Shown piece by piece: positions 24,881 to 36,870 of a stretch of 64,000 bases of DNA. The number at the start of each line of letters is the position of its first letter. Position 1 is the first letter of the stretch. The DNA comes from Rhipicephalus microplus (taxonomy: Eukaryota; Arthropoda; Arachnida; Ixodida; Ixodidae). Below the pieces are notes generated by a model that was not told the origin of the DNA, searched no databases, and saw only the letters and a list, made by a program, of their open reading frames with translations. Location: the NCBI RefSeq assembly GCF_043290135.1, contig NW_027464602.1, positions 1,116,001 to 1,180,000 on the forward strand, written 5' to 3'. Made by a program: the position numbers and the translations under genes.

Positions 24881-27800
24881 TCCAACCTTTCGGTTAACAG
24901 CCGATCGCGCTAGCCCATTGCGCCACAGAGACAGTCTTGCTTCCTTCTCACCACCATCAGAACATAACTTCAAAGCTATCAGCGCAAAAAAAAAGCGCCG
25001 CACCACCACTGGGTGGGCTCGAACCTCCAAACTTTCGGTTAACAGCCGATCGCGCAAGCCAATTTTGCCATGGAGACAGTCCTGCTCCACTCTCACCACC
25101 ATCAGAACATATCTTCAAAGCTATCAGCCCAAAGAAAAAAAAAGCGCCATACCACCACAGGGTTGGCTTGAACCTCAGACCTTTTGGTTAACAGCCGATC
25201 GCGCTAGCCGATTGCGCCATGGAGACAGTCCTGCTCCACTCTCACCACCATCAGAACATATCTTCAAAGCTATCAGCCCAAAGAAAAAAAAGCACCGCAC
25301 CACCACCGGGTGGGCTCGAATCTCCAAATTTTCGGTTAACAGCCGATCACGCTAGCCAATTGCGCCACGGAGACAGACCTGCTCCACTCTCACCACCATA
25401 AGAACATATCATCAAAGCTATCAGCCCGAAGAAAAAAAAGCGCCACACCACCACTGGGTGGGCTCGAACCTCCGACCTTTTCGTTAACAGCCGATCGCGC
25501 TAGCCAATTGCGCCACGGAGACAGTCCTGCTCCACTCTCACCACCGTCAGAACATTTCTTCAGAGCTATCAGCCCAAAGAAAAAAAAAGCGCTGCACCAC
25601 CACCGGGTGGGCTCGAACCTCCAACCTTACGGTTTACAGCCGATCGCGCTAGCCCATTGCGCCACGGAGACAGTCTTGCTACCCGCTCACCACCATCAGA
25701 ACATATCTTCAAAGCTATCAGCGCAAAGAAAAAAGCAACACACCACTCCCGGGAGGGCTCGAAACTCCAACCTTTCGGTCAACAGCCGATCGCGCTAGCC
25801 CATTGCGCCACGGAGAGTCTTGCTTCCTTCTCACCACCATCAGAACATAACTTCAAAGCTATCAGCGCAAAAAAAGCGCCGCACCACCACTGGGTGGGCT
25901 CGAACCTCCAACCTTTCGGTTAACAGCCGATCGCGCAAGCCAATTTTGCCATGGAGACAGTCCTGCTCCACTCTCACCACCATCAGAACATATCTTCAAA
26001 GCTATCAGCCCAAAGAAAAAAAAGCGCAATACCACCACCGGGTAGGCTCGAACCTCCGACTTTTCGGTTAACAGCCGATCGCGCTAGCCAATTGCGCCAC
26101 GGAGAGAGTCCTGCTCCACTCTCACCACCATAAGAACATATCTTCAAAGCTATCAGCCCAAAGAAAAAAAAGCGCCGTACTACCACTGGGTGGGCTCGAA
26201 CCTCCGACATTTTGGTTAACACCCATCGCGCTAGCCAATTGCGCCACGGAGACAGTCCTGCTACACTCTCACCACCGTCAGAACATTTCTTCAGAGCTAT
26301 CAGCCCAAAGAAAAAAAAGCGCTGCACCACCACCGGGTGGGCTAGAACCTCCAACCTTACGGTTAACAGCCGATCGCGCTAGCCCATTGCGCCACGGAGA
26401 CAGTCTTGCTCCACTCTCACCACCATCAGAACATATCTTCAAAGCTATCAGCGCAAAGAAAAAAGCAACACACCACTCCCGGGAGGGCTCGAAGCTCCAA
26501 CCTTTCGGTCAACAGCCGATCGCGCTAGCCCATTGCGCCACGGAGACAGTCTTGCTCCCTTCCCACCACCATCAGAACATAACTTCAAAGCTATCAGCCC
26601 AAAGAAAAAAAAGCACCGCACCACCACCGTGTGGGCTCGAACCTCCAACCTTTTGGTTAACAGCCGATCGCGCTAGCGAATTGCGCCACGGAGACAGTCG
26701 TGCTTCACTCTCACCACCATCAGAAAATATCTTCAAAGCTATCAGCGCAAAGAAAAAAGCAAAACACCACTCCCGGGAGGGCTCGAACCTCCAACTTTTC
26801 GGTTAACAGCCGATCACGCTAGCCAATTGCGCCACGGAGAAAGTCTTACTCTACTCTCACAACCATCAGAACATAACTTCAAAGCTATCAGCCCACAGAA
26901 AAAAAAGCGCCGCACCACCACCGGGAGAGCTCGAACCTCCAACTTTTCGGTTAACAGCCGATCGCGCTAGCCAATTGCGCTACGCAGACTGTCCTGCTCC
27001 ACTCTCACCACTGTCAGAACATTTCTTCAGAGCTATCAGCCCAAAGAAAAAAAAGCGCTGCACCACCACCGGGTGGGCTCGAACCTCCAACCTTTCGGTT
27101 AACAGCCGATTGCGCTAGCCAATTGCCCCACGGAGACAGTCGTGCTCCACTCTCACCACCGTCAGAATATTTCTTCACAGCTATCACCCCAAAGAAAAAA
27201 AAAGCGCCGCACCACCACCGGTTGGGCTAGAACCTCCAACATTTCGGTTAACAGCCGATCGCGCTAGCCAATTGCGCCACGAAGACAGTCCTGCTCCACT
27301 CTCTCCACCATCAGAACATATCTTCAAAGCTATTACCGCAAAGAAAAAAGCAACACACCACTCCCGGGAGGGCTCAAAACTCCAACCTTTCGGTTAATAG
27401 CCGATCGCGCTAGCCCATTGCGCCACGGAGACAGTCTTGCTCCACTCTCACCACCATCAGAACATATCTTCAAAGCTATCATCGCAAAGAAAAAAGCCAC
27501 ACAACACTCCCGGGAGGGCTCGAAACTCCAACCTTTCGGTCAACAGCCGATCGCGCTAGCCCATTGCGCCACGGAGACAGTCTTGCTCATCTCTCACCAC
27601 CATCAGATCATATCATCAAAGCTATCAGCCCAAAGAAAAAAAAGCACCGCACCACCACCGGGTGGGATCGAACCTCCAACTTTTCGGTTAACAGCCGATC
27701 GCGCTGGCCAATTGCGCCACGGAGACAGTCTTGCTCCCTTCTCACCACCATCAGAACATAACTTCAAAGCTATCAGCCCAAAGAAAAAAAAGCACCGCAC

Positions 27801-27931
27801 CACCACCGTGTGGGCTCGAACCTCCAACCGTTTGGATAACAGCCGATCGCGCTAGCGAATTGCGCCACGGAGACAGTCGTGCTTCACTCTCACCACCATC
27901 AGAAAATATCTTCAAAGCTATCAGCGCAAAG

Positions 27932-27937
27932 AAAAAA
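27932..27937 (-). terminator. Pol III-type T-run (T6) of the 27947-28020 copy
   Basis: Six T on the minus strand start 9 nt beyond the tRNA-like 3' end at 27947. They are sufficient for Pol III termination by the usual rule of at least four T. Confidence 0.6.
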
Positions 27938-27946
27938 GCAAAACAC

Positions 27947-28020
27947 CACTCCCGGGAGGGCTCGAACCTCCAACTTTTCGGTTAACAGCCGATTGCGCTA
28001 GCCAATTGCGCCACGGGGAC
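27947..28020 (-). tRNA. tRNA-Asn(GTT)-like copy with perfect T and D stems (possible tRNA, probably pseudogene)
   Basis: This copy combines plus-strand CTCCCGGGAGGG with CGAACCTCC, giving a T stem GGAGG/CCTCC with all five pairs and an intact B-box. The D stem is GCGC/GCGC. The 5' acceptor is GTCCCCG against CGGGAGT: four Watson-Crick pairs, two wobbles and one mismatch (C3/A70). The anticodon stem ATCGG/CCGAA lacks only pair 27-43. The anticodon is GTT and base 73 is G. It looks like a recombinant of the two main subfamilies. Relatives with the same T stem occur near 21478, 26771, 32089, 33259, 48594, 51834, 56111, 59506 and 62308, several with a damaged D arm (AATTTCGCC). Confidence 0.5.
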
Positions 28021-28243
28021 CGTCCTGCTCCACTCTCACCACCGTCAGACCATTTCTTCAGAGCTATCACCCCAAAGAAAAAAAAGCGCCACACCACCAC
28101 CGGGTGGGCTCGAACCTCCAACCTTTCGGGTAACAGCCGATCGCGCTAGCCAATTGCCCCACGGAGACAGTCGTGCTCCACTCTCACCACCGTCAGAACA
28201 TTTCTTCAGAGCTATCACCCCAAAGAAAAAAAAAGCGCCGCAC

Positions 28244-28317
28244 CACCACCGGTTGGGCTAGAACCTCCAACCTTTCGGTTAACAGCCGATCGCGCTAGCC
28301 AATTGCGCCACGAAGAC
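28244..28317 (-). pseudogene. tRNA-Asn-like copy, 'GGTTGGGCTAGAAC' subfamily representative
   Basis: Here the T loop reads TTCTAGC, so the invariant G57 is lost, and the T stem is GGAGG/CAACC with two mismatches. The 5' acceptor reads GTCTTCG. The B-box becomes GGTTCTAGCCC, a departure at one of its most conserved positions, so Pol III recruitment should be poor. This subfamily goes with the GTCAGAACATTTCTTCAGAGC spacer. It recurs near 215, 5985, 8205, 9970, 12190, 14402, 27220, 32525, 33558, 47861, 51101, 55380, 58773 and others. Confidence 0.7.
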
Positions 28318-29596
28318 AGTCCTGCTCCACTCTCACCACCATCAGAACATATCTTCAAAGCTATCAGCCCAAAGAAAAAAAAGCACCGCACCACCACCGG
28401 GTGGGCTCGAACCTCCAACTTTTCGGTTAACAGCCGATCGCGCTAGCCAATTGCACCATGGAGACAGTCTTGCTCCGCTCTCACCACCATCAGAACATAT
28501 CTTCAAAGCTATCATCGCAAAGAAAAAAGCAACACACCACTCCCGGGAGGGCTCGAAACTCCAACCTTTCGGTCAACAGCCGATCGCGCTAGCCCATTGC
28601 GCCACGGAGACAGTCTTGCTCATCTCTCACCACCATCAGATCATATCATCAAAGCTATCAGCCCAAAGAAAAAAAAGCACCGCACCACCACCGGGTGGGT
28701 TCGAACCTCCAACTTTTCGGTTAACAGCCGATCGCGCTGGCCAATTGCGCCACGGAGACAGTCCTGCTCCACTCTCACCACAATTAGAACATATCTTCAA
28801 AGCTATCAGCCCAAAGAAAAAAAAGCGCCGCACCACCACCGGGTGGGCTCGAACCTCTAACCTTTCGGTTAACAGCCGATCGCGCAAGCCAATTTCGCCA
28901 TAGAGACAGTCCTGCTCCACTCTCACCACCATCAGAACATATCTTCAAAGGTATCAGCCCAAAGAAAAAAAAGCGCCGCACCATCACTGGGTGGGCTCGA
29001 ACCTCCGACTTTTCGGTTAACAGCCGATCGCGCTAGCCAATTGCGCCACGGAGACAGTCCTGCTCCACTCTCACCACCATCAGAACATATCTTCAAAGCT
29101 ATCAGCTCAAAGAAAAAAAACCACCGCACCACCACCGAGTGGGCTCGAACCTCAGACTTTCCGGTTAACAGCCCATCAAGCTAGCCAATTGCGCCACGGA
29201 GATAGTCCTGCTCCACTCTCACCACCATCAGAACATATCTTCAAAGCTATCAGCGCAAAGAAAAAAAGCGCCGCTCAACCACTGGGTGGGCTCGAACCTC
29301 CAACCTTTCGGTTAACAGCCGATCGCGCAAGCCAATTTTGCCATGGAGACAGTCCTGCTCCACTCTCACCACCATCAGAACATATCTTCAAAGCTATCAG
29401 CCCAAATAAAAAAAACGCCATACCACCACAGGGTGGGCTCGAACCTCCGACCTTTTGGTTAACAGCTGATCGCGCTAGCCAATTGCGCCATGAAGACAGT
29501 CCTGCTCCACTCTCACCACCATCAGAACATATCTTCAAAGCTATCAGCCCAAAGAAAAAGAAGCGCCGCACTACCACTGGGTGGGCTCGAACCTCC

Positions 29597-30040
29597 GACA
29601 TTTTGGTTAACAGCCGATCGCGCTAGCCAATTGCGCCACGGAGACAGTCCTGCTCCTCTCTCACCACCATCAGAACATATTTTCAAAGCTATCAGCCCAA
29701 AGAAAAAAAAGCGCCGCACCACCACCGGGTGGACTCGAACCTCCAACTTTCCGGTTAACAGCCGATCAAGCTAGCCAATTGCGCCACGGAGACAGTCCTG
29801 CTCCACTCTCACCACCATCAGAACATATCTTCAAAGCTATCAGCCCACAGAAAAAAAAGCGCCGCACAACCACCGGGTAGGCTCGAACCTCCAACTTTTC
29901 GGTTAACAGCCGATCGCGCTAGCCAATTGCGCCACGGAGACAGACCTGCTCCACTCTCACCACCATAAGAACATATCATCAAAGCTATCAGCCCGAAGAA
30001 AAAAAAGCGCCACACCACCACTGGGTGGGCTCGAACCTCC
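29597..30040 (-). repeat. 3-monomer tandem duplication, copy 1 (444 bp)
   Basis: This 444-bp block (exactly three 148-bp monomers) is followed directly by a near-identical copy at 30041-30484. Both start at GACATTTTGGTTAACAGCC and contain CTCCTCTCTCACC, GGTGGACTCGAAC, a GGGTAGG monomer and ATAAGAACATATCATC in order. The homologous block at 19440-19870 holds only one copy, so the duplication is local and recent. Confidence 0.88.
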
Positions 30041-30484
30041 GACATTTTGGTTAACAGCCGATCGCGCTAGCCAATTGCGCCACGGAGACAGTCCTGCTCC
30101 TCTCTCACCACCATCAGAACATATTTTCAAAGCTATCAGCCCAAAGAAAAAAAAGCGCCGCACCACCACCGGGTGGACTCGAACCTCCAACTTTCCGGTT
30201 AACAGCCGATCAAGCTAGCCAATTGCGCCACGGAGACAGTCCTGCTCCACTCTCACCACCATCAGAACATATCTTCAAAGCTATCAGCCCACAGAAAAAA
30301 AAGCGCCGCACAACCACCGGGTAGGCTCGAACCTCCAACTTTTCGGTTAACAGCCGATCGCGCTAGCCAATTGCGCCACGGAGACAGACCTGCTCCACTC
30401 TCACCACCATAAGAACATATCATCAAAGCTATCAGCCCGAAGAAAAAAAAGCGCCACACCACCACTGGGTGGGCTCGAACCTCC
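30041..30484 (-). repeat. 3-monomer tandem duplication, copy 2 (444 bp)
   Basis: This is the second copy of 29597-30040. After it the array continues with CCGACCTTTTCGTTAACAGC, the sequence that follows the single copy in the related block near 19876. Confidence 0.88.
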
Positions 30485-33400
30485 GACCTTTTCGTTAACA
30501 GCCGATCGCGCTAGCCAATTGCGCCACGGAGACAGTCCTGCTCCACTCTCACCACCGTCAGAACATTTCTTCAGAGCTATCAGCCCAAAGAAAAAAAAAG
30601 CGCTGCACCACCACCGGGTGGGCTCGAACCTCCGACCTTACGGTTTACAGCCGATCGCGCTAGCCCATTGCGCCACGGAGACAGTCTTGCTACCCGCTCA
30701 CCACCATCAGAACATATCTTCAAAGCTATCAGCGCAAAGAAAAAAGCAACACACCACTCCCGGGAGGGCTCGAAACTCCAACCTTTCGGTCAACAGCCGA
30801 TCGCGCTAGCCCATTGCGCCACGGAGACAGTCTTGCTTCCTTCTCACCACCATCAGAACATAACTTCAAAGCTATCAGCGCAAAAAAAAAGCGCCGCACC
30901 ACCACTGGGTGGGCTCGAACCTCCAACCTTTCGGTTAACAGCCGATCGCGCAAGCCAATTTTGCCATGGAGACAGTCCTGCTCCACTCTCACCACCATCA
31001 GAACATATCTTCAAAGCTATCAGCCCAAAGAAAAAAAAGCGCCATACCACCACAGGGTTGGCTTGAACCTCAGACCTTTTGGTTAACAGCCGATCGCGCT
31101 AGCCGATTGCGCCATGGAGACAGTCCTGCTCCACTCTCACCACCATCAGAACATATCTTCAAAGCTATCAGCCCAAAGAAAAAAAGCACCGCACCACCAC
31201 CGGGTGGGCTCGAACCTCCAACTTTTCGGTTAACAGCCGATCACGCTAGCCAATTGCGCCACGGAGACAGTCCTGCTCCACTCTCACCACCATCAGAACA
31301 TATCTTCAAAGCTATCAGCCCACAGAAAAAAAAGCGCCGCACAACCACCGGGTAGGCTCGAACCTCCGACGTTTCGGTTAACAGCCGATCGCGCTAGCCA
31401 ATTGCGCCACGGAGACAGTCCTGCTCCACTCTCACCACCATAAGAACATATCTTCAAAGCTATCAGCCCAAAGAAAAAAAAGCGCCGCACTACCACTGGG
31501 TGGGCTCGAACCTCCGACATTTTGGTTAACACCCATCGCGCTAGCCAATTGCGCCACGGAGACAGTCCTGCTACACTCTCACCACCGTCAGAACATTTCT
31601 TCAGAGCTATCAGCCCAAAGAAAAAAAAGCGCTGCACCACCACCGGGTGGGTAGAACCTCCAACCTTACGGTTAACAGCCGATCGCGCTAGCCCATTGCG
31701 CCACGGAGACCGTCTTGCTCCACTCTCACCACCATCAGAACATATCTTCAAAGCTATCAGCGCAAAGAAAAAAGCAACACACCACTCCCGGGAGGGCTCG
31801 AAGCTCCAACCTTTCGGTCAACAGCCGATCGCGCTAGCCCATTGCGCCACGGAGACAGTCTTGCTCCCTTCCCACCACCATCAGAACATAACTTCAAAGC
31901 TATCAGCCCAAAGAAAAAAAAGCACCGCACCACCACCGTGTGGGCTCGAACCTCCAACCTTTTGGTTAACAGCCGATCGCGCTAGCGAATTGCGCCACGG
32001 AGACAGTCGTGCTTCACTCTCACCACCATCAGAAAATATCTTCAAAGCTATCAGCGCAAAGAAAAAAGCAAAACACCACTCCCGGGAGGGCTCGAACCTC
32101 CAACTTTTCGGTTAACAGCCGATCACGCTAGCCAATTGCGCCACGGAGAAAGTCTTACTCTACTCTCACAACCATCAGAACATAACTTCAAAGCTATCAG
32201 CCCACTGAAAAAAAAGCGCCGCACCACCACCGGGAGAGCTCGAACCTCCAACTTTTCGGTTAACAGCCGATCGCGCTAGCCAATTGCGCTACGCAGACTG
32301 TCCTGCTCCACTCTCACCACTGTCAGAACATTTCTTCAGAGCTATCAGCCCAAAGAAAAAAAAGCGCTGCACCACCACCGGGTGGGCTCGAACCTCCAAC
32401 CTTTCGGTTAACAGCCGATCGCGCTAGCCAATTGCCCCACGGAGACAGTCGTGCTCCACTCTCACCACCGTCAGAATATTTCTTCAGAGCTAACACCCCA
32501 AAGAAAAAAAAAGCGCCGCACCACCACCGGTTGGGCTAGAACCTCCAACATTTCGGTTAACAGCCGATCGCGCTAGCCAATTGCGCCACGAAGACAGTCC
32601 TGCTCCACTCTCACCACCATCAGAACATATCTTCAAAGCTATTACCGCAAAGAAAAAAGCAACACACCACTCCCGGGAGGGCTCAAAACTCCAACCTTTC
32701 GGTTAATAGCCGATCGCGCTAGCCCATTGCGCCACGGAGACAGTCTTGCTCCACTCTCACCACCATCAGAACATATCTTCAAAGCTATCATCGCAAAGAA
32801 AAAAGCAACACACCACTCCCGGGAGGGCTCGAAACTCCAACCTTTCGGTCAACAGCCGATCGCGCTAGCCCATTGCGCCACGGAGACAGTCTTGCTCATC
32901 TCTCACCACCATCAGATCATATCATCAAAGCTATCAGCCCAAAGAAAAAAAAGCACCGCACCACCACCGGGTGGGATCGAACCTCCAACTTTTCGGTTAA
33001 CAGCCGATCGCGCTGGCCAATTGCGCCACGGAGACAGTCTTGCTTCCTTCTCACCACCATCAGAACATAACTTCAAAGATATAAGCCCAAAGAAAAAAAA
33101 GCACCGCACCACCACCGTGTGGGCTCGAACCTCCAACCTTTTGGATAACAGCCGATCGCGCTAGCGAATTGCGCCACGGAGACAGTCGTGCTTCACTCTC
33201 ACCACCATCAGAAAATATCTTCAAAGCTATCAGCGCAAAGAAAAAAGCAAAACACCACTCCCGGGAGGGCTCGAACCTCCAACTTTTCGGTTAACAGCCG
33301 ATTGCCCTAGCCAATTTCGCCACGGGGACCGTCCTGCTCCACTCTCACCACCGTCAGACCATTTATTCGGAGCTATCACCCCAAAGAAAAAAAAAGCGCC

Positions 33401-34418
33401 GCACCACCACCGCGTGGGCTCGAACCTCCAACCTTTCGGGTAGCAGCCGATCGCGCTAGCCAATTGCCCCACGGAGACAGTCGTGCTCCACTCTCACCAC
33501 CGTCAGAATATTTCTTCAGAGCTATCACCCCAAAGAAAAAAAAGCGCCGCACGACCACCGGTTGGGCTAGAACCTCCAAGATTTCGGTTAGCAGCCGATC
33601 GCGCTAGCCAATTGCGCCACGAAGACAGTCCTGCTCCACTCTCACCACCATCAGAACATATCTTCAAAGCTATCATCGCAAAGAAAAAAGCAACACACCA
33701 CTCCCGGGAGGGCTCGAAACTCCAACCTTTCGGTCAACAGCCGATCGCGCTAGCCCATTGCGCCACCGAGACAGTCTTGCTCATCTCTCACCACCATCAG
33801 ATCATATCATCAAACCTATAGGCCAAAAGAAAAAAAAAGCACCGCACCACCACCGGGTGGGATCGAAACTCCAACTTTTCGGTTAACAGCCGATCGCGCT
33901 GGCCAATTGCGCCACGGAGACAGTCCTGCTCCACTCTCACCACAATTAGAACATATCTTCAAAGCTATCAGCCCAAAGAAAAAAAAAGCGCCGCACCACC
34001 ACCGGGTGGGCTGGATTCTCCAACCTTTCGGTTAACAGCAGATCGCGCTAGCCTATTGCGCCATGGAGACAGTCCTGCTCCACTCTCACCACCATCAGAA
34101 CATATCTTCAAAGGTATCAGCCCAAAAAAAGCGCCGCACCACCACTGGGTGGGCTCGAACCTCCGACTTTTCGGTTAACAGCCGATCGCGCTAGCCAATT
34201 GCGCCACGGAGACAGTCCTGCTCCACTCTCACCACCATCAGAACATATCTTCAAAGCTATCAGCCCAAAGAAAAAAAACCGCCGCACCACCACCGGGTGG
34301 GCTCGAACCTCAAACTTTTCGGTTAAGAGCCAATCGCGCTAGCCAATTGCGCCACGGAGACAGTCCTGCTCCACTCTCACCACCATCAGAACATATCTTC
34401 AAAGCTATCAGCACAAAG

Positions 34419-34425
34419 AAAAAAA
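34419..34425 (-). terminator. Pol III-type T-run (T7) of the 34435-34508 copy
   Basis: Seven T on the minus strand lie 9 nt beyond the tRNA-like 3' end (intervening GTGCGGCGC). A transcript starting at the tRNA 5' end and stopping here would be about 87-90 nt. Confidence 0.7.
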
Positions 34426-34445
34426 GCGCCGCACCACCCCCGGGT

Positions 34446-34456
34446 GGGCTCGAACC
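34446..34456 (-). promoter_or_regulatory. Pol III B-box (GGTTCGAGCCC), representative
   Basis: This covers tRNA positions 52-62 of the copy at 34435-34508 and matches the B-box consensus GGTTCGANNCC bound by TFIIIC. The same 11-mer is present in most monomers of the array. The GAAACTCC subfamily changes it to GTTTCGAGCCC and the GGTTGGG subfamily to GGTTCTAGCCC. Confidence 0.75.
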
Positions 34457-34489
34457 TCCAACCTTTCGGTTAACAGCCGATCGCGCTAG

Positions 34490-34501
34490 CCAACTGCGCC
34501 A
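34490..34501 (-). promoter_or_regulatory. Pol III A-box (TGGCGCAGTTGG), representative
   Basis: This covers tRNA positions 8-19 of the copy at 34435-34508 and matches the A-box consensus TRGYNNARYNGG. Most monomers carry TGGCGCAATTGG, which also fits. Spacing to the B-box is that of an intronless tRNA gene. Confidence 0.75.
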
Positions 34502-35446
34502 CGGAGACAGTCGTGCTCCACTCTCACCACCATCAGAACATATCTTCAATTCTATCAGCGCAAAGAAAAAAGCAACACACCACTCCCGGGAGGGATCGAA
34601 ACTCCAACCTTTCGGGTTACAGCCGATCGCGCTAGCCAATCGCGCCACGGAGACAGTCCTGCTCTACTCTCACCACCATCAGAACATATCTTCAAAGCTA
34701 TCAGCCCAAAGAAAAAAAAGCGCCGCACCACCGCCGGGTGGGCTCGAAACTCCTACCTTTCGGTTAACAGCCGATCGCGCTAGCCACTTGCGCCAAGGAG
34801 ACAGTCCTGCTTCACTCTCACCACCATCAGAACATATCTTCAAAGCTATCAGCCCAAAGAAAAAAAAGCGCCATACCAACACCGGGTGGGCTCGAACCTC
34901 CGACCTTTTGGTTAACACCGATCGCGCTCGCCAATTGCGCCATGGAGACAGTCCTGCTCCACTCTCACCACAATTAGAACATATCTTCAAAGCTATCAGC
35001 CCAAAGAAAAAAAAGCGCCGCACCACCACCGGGTGGGCTGGATTCTCCAACATTTCGGTTAACAGCAGATCGCGCTAGCCTATTGCGCCACGGAGACAAT
35101 CGTGCTCCACTCTCACCACCATCAGAACATATCTTCAAAGCTATCAGCGCAAAGAAAAAAAAGCGCCGCACCACCACTGGGTGGGCTCGAACTTCCAACC
35201 TTTCGGTTAACAGCCAATCGCGCAAGCCAATTTTGCCATGGAGACAGTCCTGGTCCACTCTCACCACCATCAGAACATATCTTCAAAGGTATCAGCCCAA
35301 AAAAAAGCGCCGCACCACCACTGGGTGGGCTCGAACCTCCGACTTTTCGGTTAACAGCCGATCGCGCTAGCCAATTGCGCCACGGAGACAGTCCTGCTCC
35401 ACTCTCACCACCATCAGAACATATCTTCAAAGCTATCAGCCCAAAG

Positions 35447-35453
35447 AAAAAAA
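35447..35453 (-). terminator. Pol III-type T-run (T7) of the 35463-35536 copy
   Basis: Seven T on the minus strand lie 9 nt past the tRNA-like 3' end, with the same arrangement as at 34419-34425. Confidence 0.68.
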
Positions 35454-35462
35454 GCGCCGCAC

Positions 35463-35536
35463 CACCCCCGGGTGGGCTCGAACCTCCAACCTTTCGGTTA
35501 ACAGCCGATCGCGCTAGCCAACTGCGCCACGGAGAC
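35463..35536 (-). tRNA. tRNA-Asn(GTT)-like, near-identical partner of the 34435 copy
   Basis: The tRNA segment is the same as at 34435-34508: ACCCCCG acceptor 3' strand, CAACTGCGCC D arm and CCTTTCGG anticodon arm. The next spacer also matches (GTCGTGCTCC, then CTTCAATGCTATC here against CTTCAATTCTATC there). The two copies are seven monomers apart, so they are duplicates of one another. The A27/A43 and A51/A63 mismatches are shared. Confidence 0.55.
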
Positions 35537-36870
35537 AGTCGTGCTCCACTCTCACCACCATCAGAACATATCTTCAATGCTATCAGCGCAAAGAAAAAAG
35601 CAACACACCACTCCCGGGAGGGATCGAAACTCCAACCTTTCGGTTAACAGCCGATCGCGCTAGCCAATTGCGCCACGGAGACAGTCCTGCTCTACTCTCA
35701 CCACCATCAGAACATATCTTCAAAGCTATCAGCCCAACGAAAAAAAAGCGCCGCACCACCGCCGGGTGGGCTCGAAACTCCTACCTTTCGGTTAACAGCC
35801 GATCGCGCTAGCCAATTGCGCCACGGAGACAGTCCTGCTTCACTCTCACCACCATCAGAACATATCTTCAAAGCTATCAGCCCAAAGAAAAAAAAGCGCC
35901 ATACCACCACCGGGTGGGCTCGAACCTCCGACTTTTCGGTTAACAGCCGATCGCGCTAGCCAATTGCGCCAAGGAGACAGTCCTGCTCCACTCTCACCAC
36001 CATCAGAACATATCTTCAAAGCTATCAGCTCAAAGAAAAAAAACCACCGCACAACCACCGAGTGGGCTCGAACCTCCAACCTTTCGGTTAACAGCCAATC
36101 GCGCTAGCCAATCGCGCCACGGAGACAGTCCTGCTCCACTCTCACCACCATCAGAACATATTTTCAAAGCTATCAGCCCAAAGAAAAAAAACCGCCGCAC
36201 CACCACCGGGTGGGCTCGAACTTCAGACTTTCCGGTTAACAGCCGATCAAGCTAGCCAACTGCGCCACGGAGATAGTCCTGCTCCACTCTCACCACCATC
36301 AGAACATATCTTCAAAGCTATCAGCGCAAAGAAAAAAAAGCGCCGCACCACCACTGGGTGGGCTCGAACCTCCAACCTTTCGGTTAACAGCCGATCGTGC
36401 AAGCCAAATTTGCCATGGAGACAGTCCTGCTACACTCTCACCACCATCAGAACATATCTTCAAAGCTATCAGCCCAAAGAAAAAAAAAGCGCCATACCAC
36501 CACAGGGTGGGCTCGAACCTCCGACCTTTTGGTTAATAGCCGATCGCGCTAGCCAAGTGCGCCATGGAGACGGTCCTGCTCCACTCTCACCACCATCAGA
36601 ACATATCTTCAAAGCTATCAGCCCAAAGAAAAAAAAAGCCCCGCACCACCACCGGGTGGGCTCGAACCTCCAACTTTTCGCTTAACAGCCGATCACGCTA
36701 GCCAATTGCGCCACGGAGACAGTCTTGCTCCACACTCACCACCATCAGAACATATCTTCAAAGCTATCAGCGCAAAGAAAAAAGCAACACACCACTCCCG
36801 GGAGGGCTCGAAACTCCAACCTTTCGGTCAACAGCCGATCGCGCTAGCCCATTGCGCCACGGAGACAGTC

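Larger units (their letters stand above)
26037..28366 (-). repeat. ~16-monomer block, homologous to 31346-33674
   Basis: The offset is 5309 bp (36 monomers). Shared rare variants include GGTTAACACCCATCGCG (tRNA anticodon-D arm deletion), CTACACTCTCACC, TTCCCACCACC, CTCACAACCATC, and GGGAGAGCTCGAAC with a GCTACGCAGACTG tRNA 5' end. The right edge lies where 28366 reads CAGCCCAAAG and 33674 reads CATCGCAAAG. Confidence 0.8.
34435..34508 (-). tRNA. tRNA-Asn(GTT)-like, best overall cloverleaf in the window
   Basis: The acceptor GTCTCCG/CGGGGGT is fully pairable (four Watson-Crick, three G-U). The D stem is GCGC/GCGC and the D loop contains AGTTGG, so the A-box TGGCGCAGTTGG matches the textbook form. 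The anticodon loop is CTGTTAA (GTT) on stem ATCGG/CCGAA with one mismatch (27-43). The variable loop is AGGTT. The T stem GGAGG/CCACC has one mismatch (51-63) and the loop is TTCGAGC. Base 73 is G. It is 74 nt, with no intron and no encoded CCA, as expected for a eukaryotic tRNA-Asn. Whether a tRNA with these two mismatches is made and charged cannot be told from sequence. Confidence 0.55.
33675..36870 (-). repeat. Mixed stretch of ~22 monomers with locally duplicated 'GGATTCTCC' and short-poly-A units
   Basis: This stretch carries monomers rare elsewhere to its left: T arms reading GGCTGGATTCTCC (near 34010 and 35037), spacers with AAAGGTATCAGCCCAAAAAAAGCG in which part of the poly-A block is deleted (near 34112 and 35286), and the two CCCCCGGGTGGG copies at 34435 and 35463. 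The series near 34080-34508 recurs near 35250-35536, suggesting a local duplication of about eight monomers. A private rearranged spacer (AAACCTATAGGCCAAAAG) lies near 33813. Confidence 0.65.
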
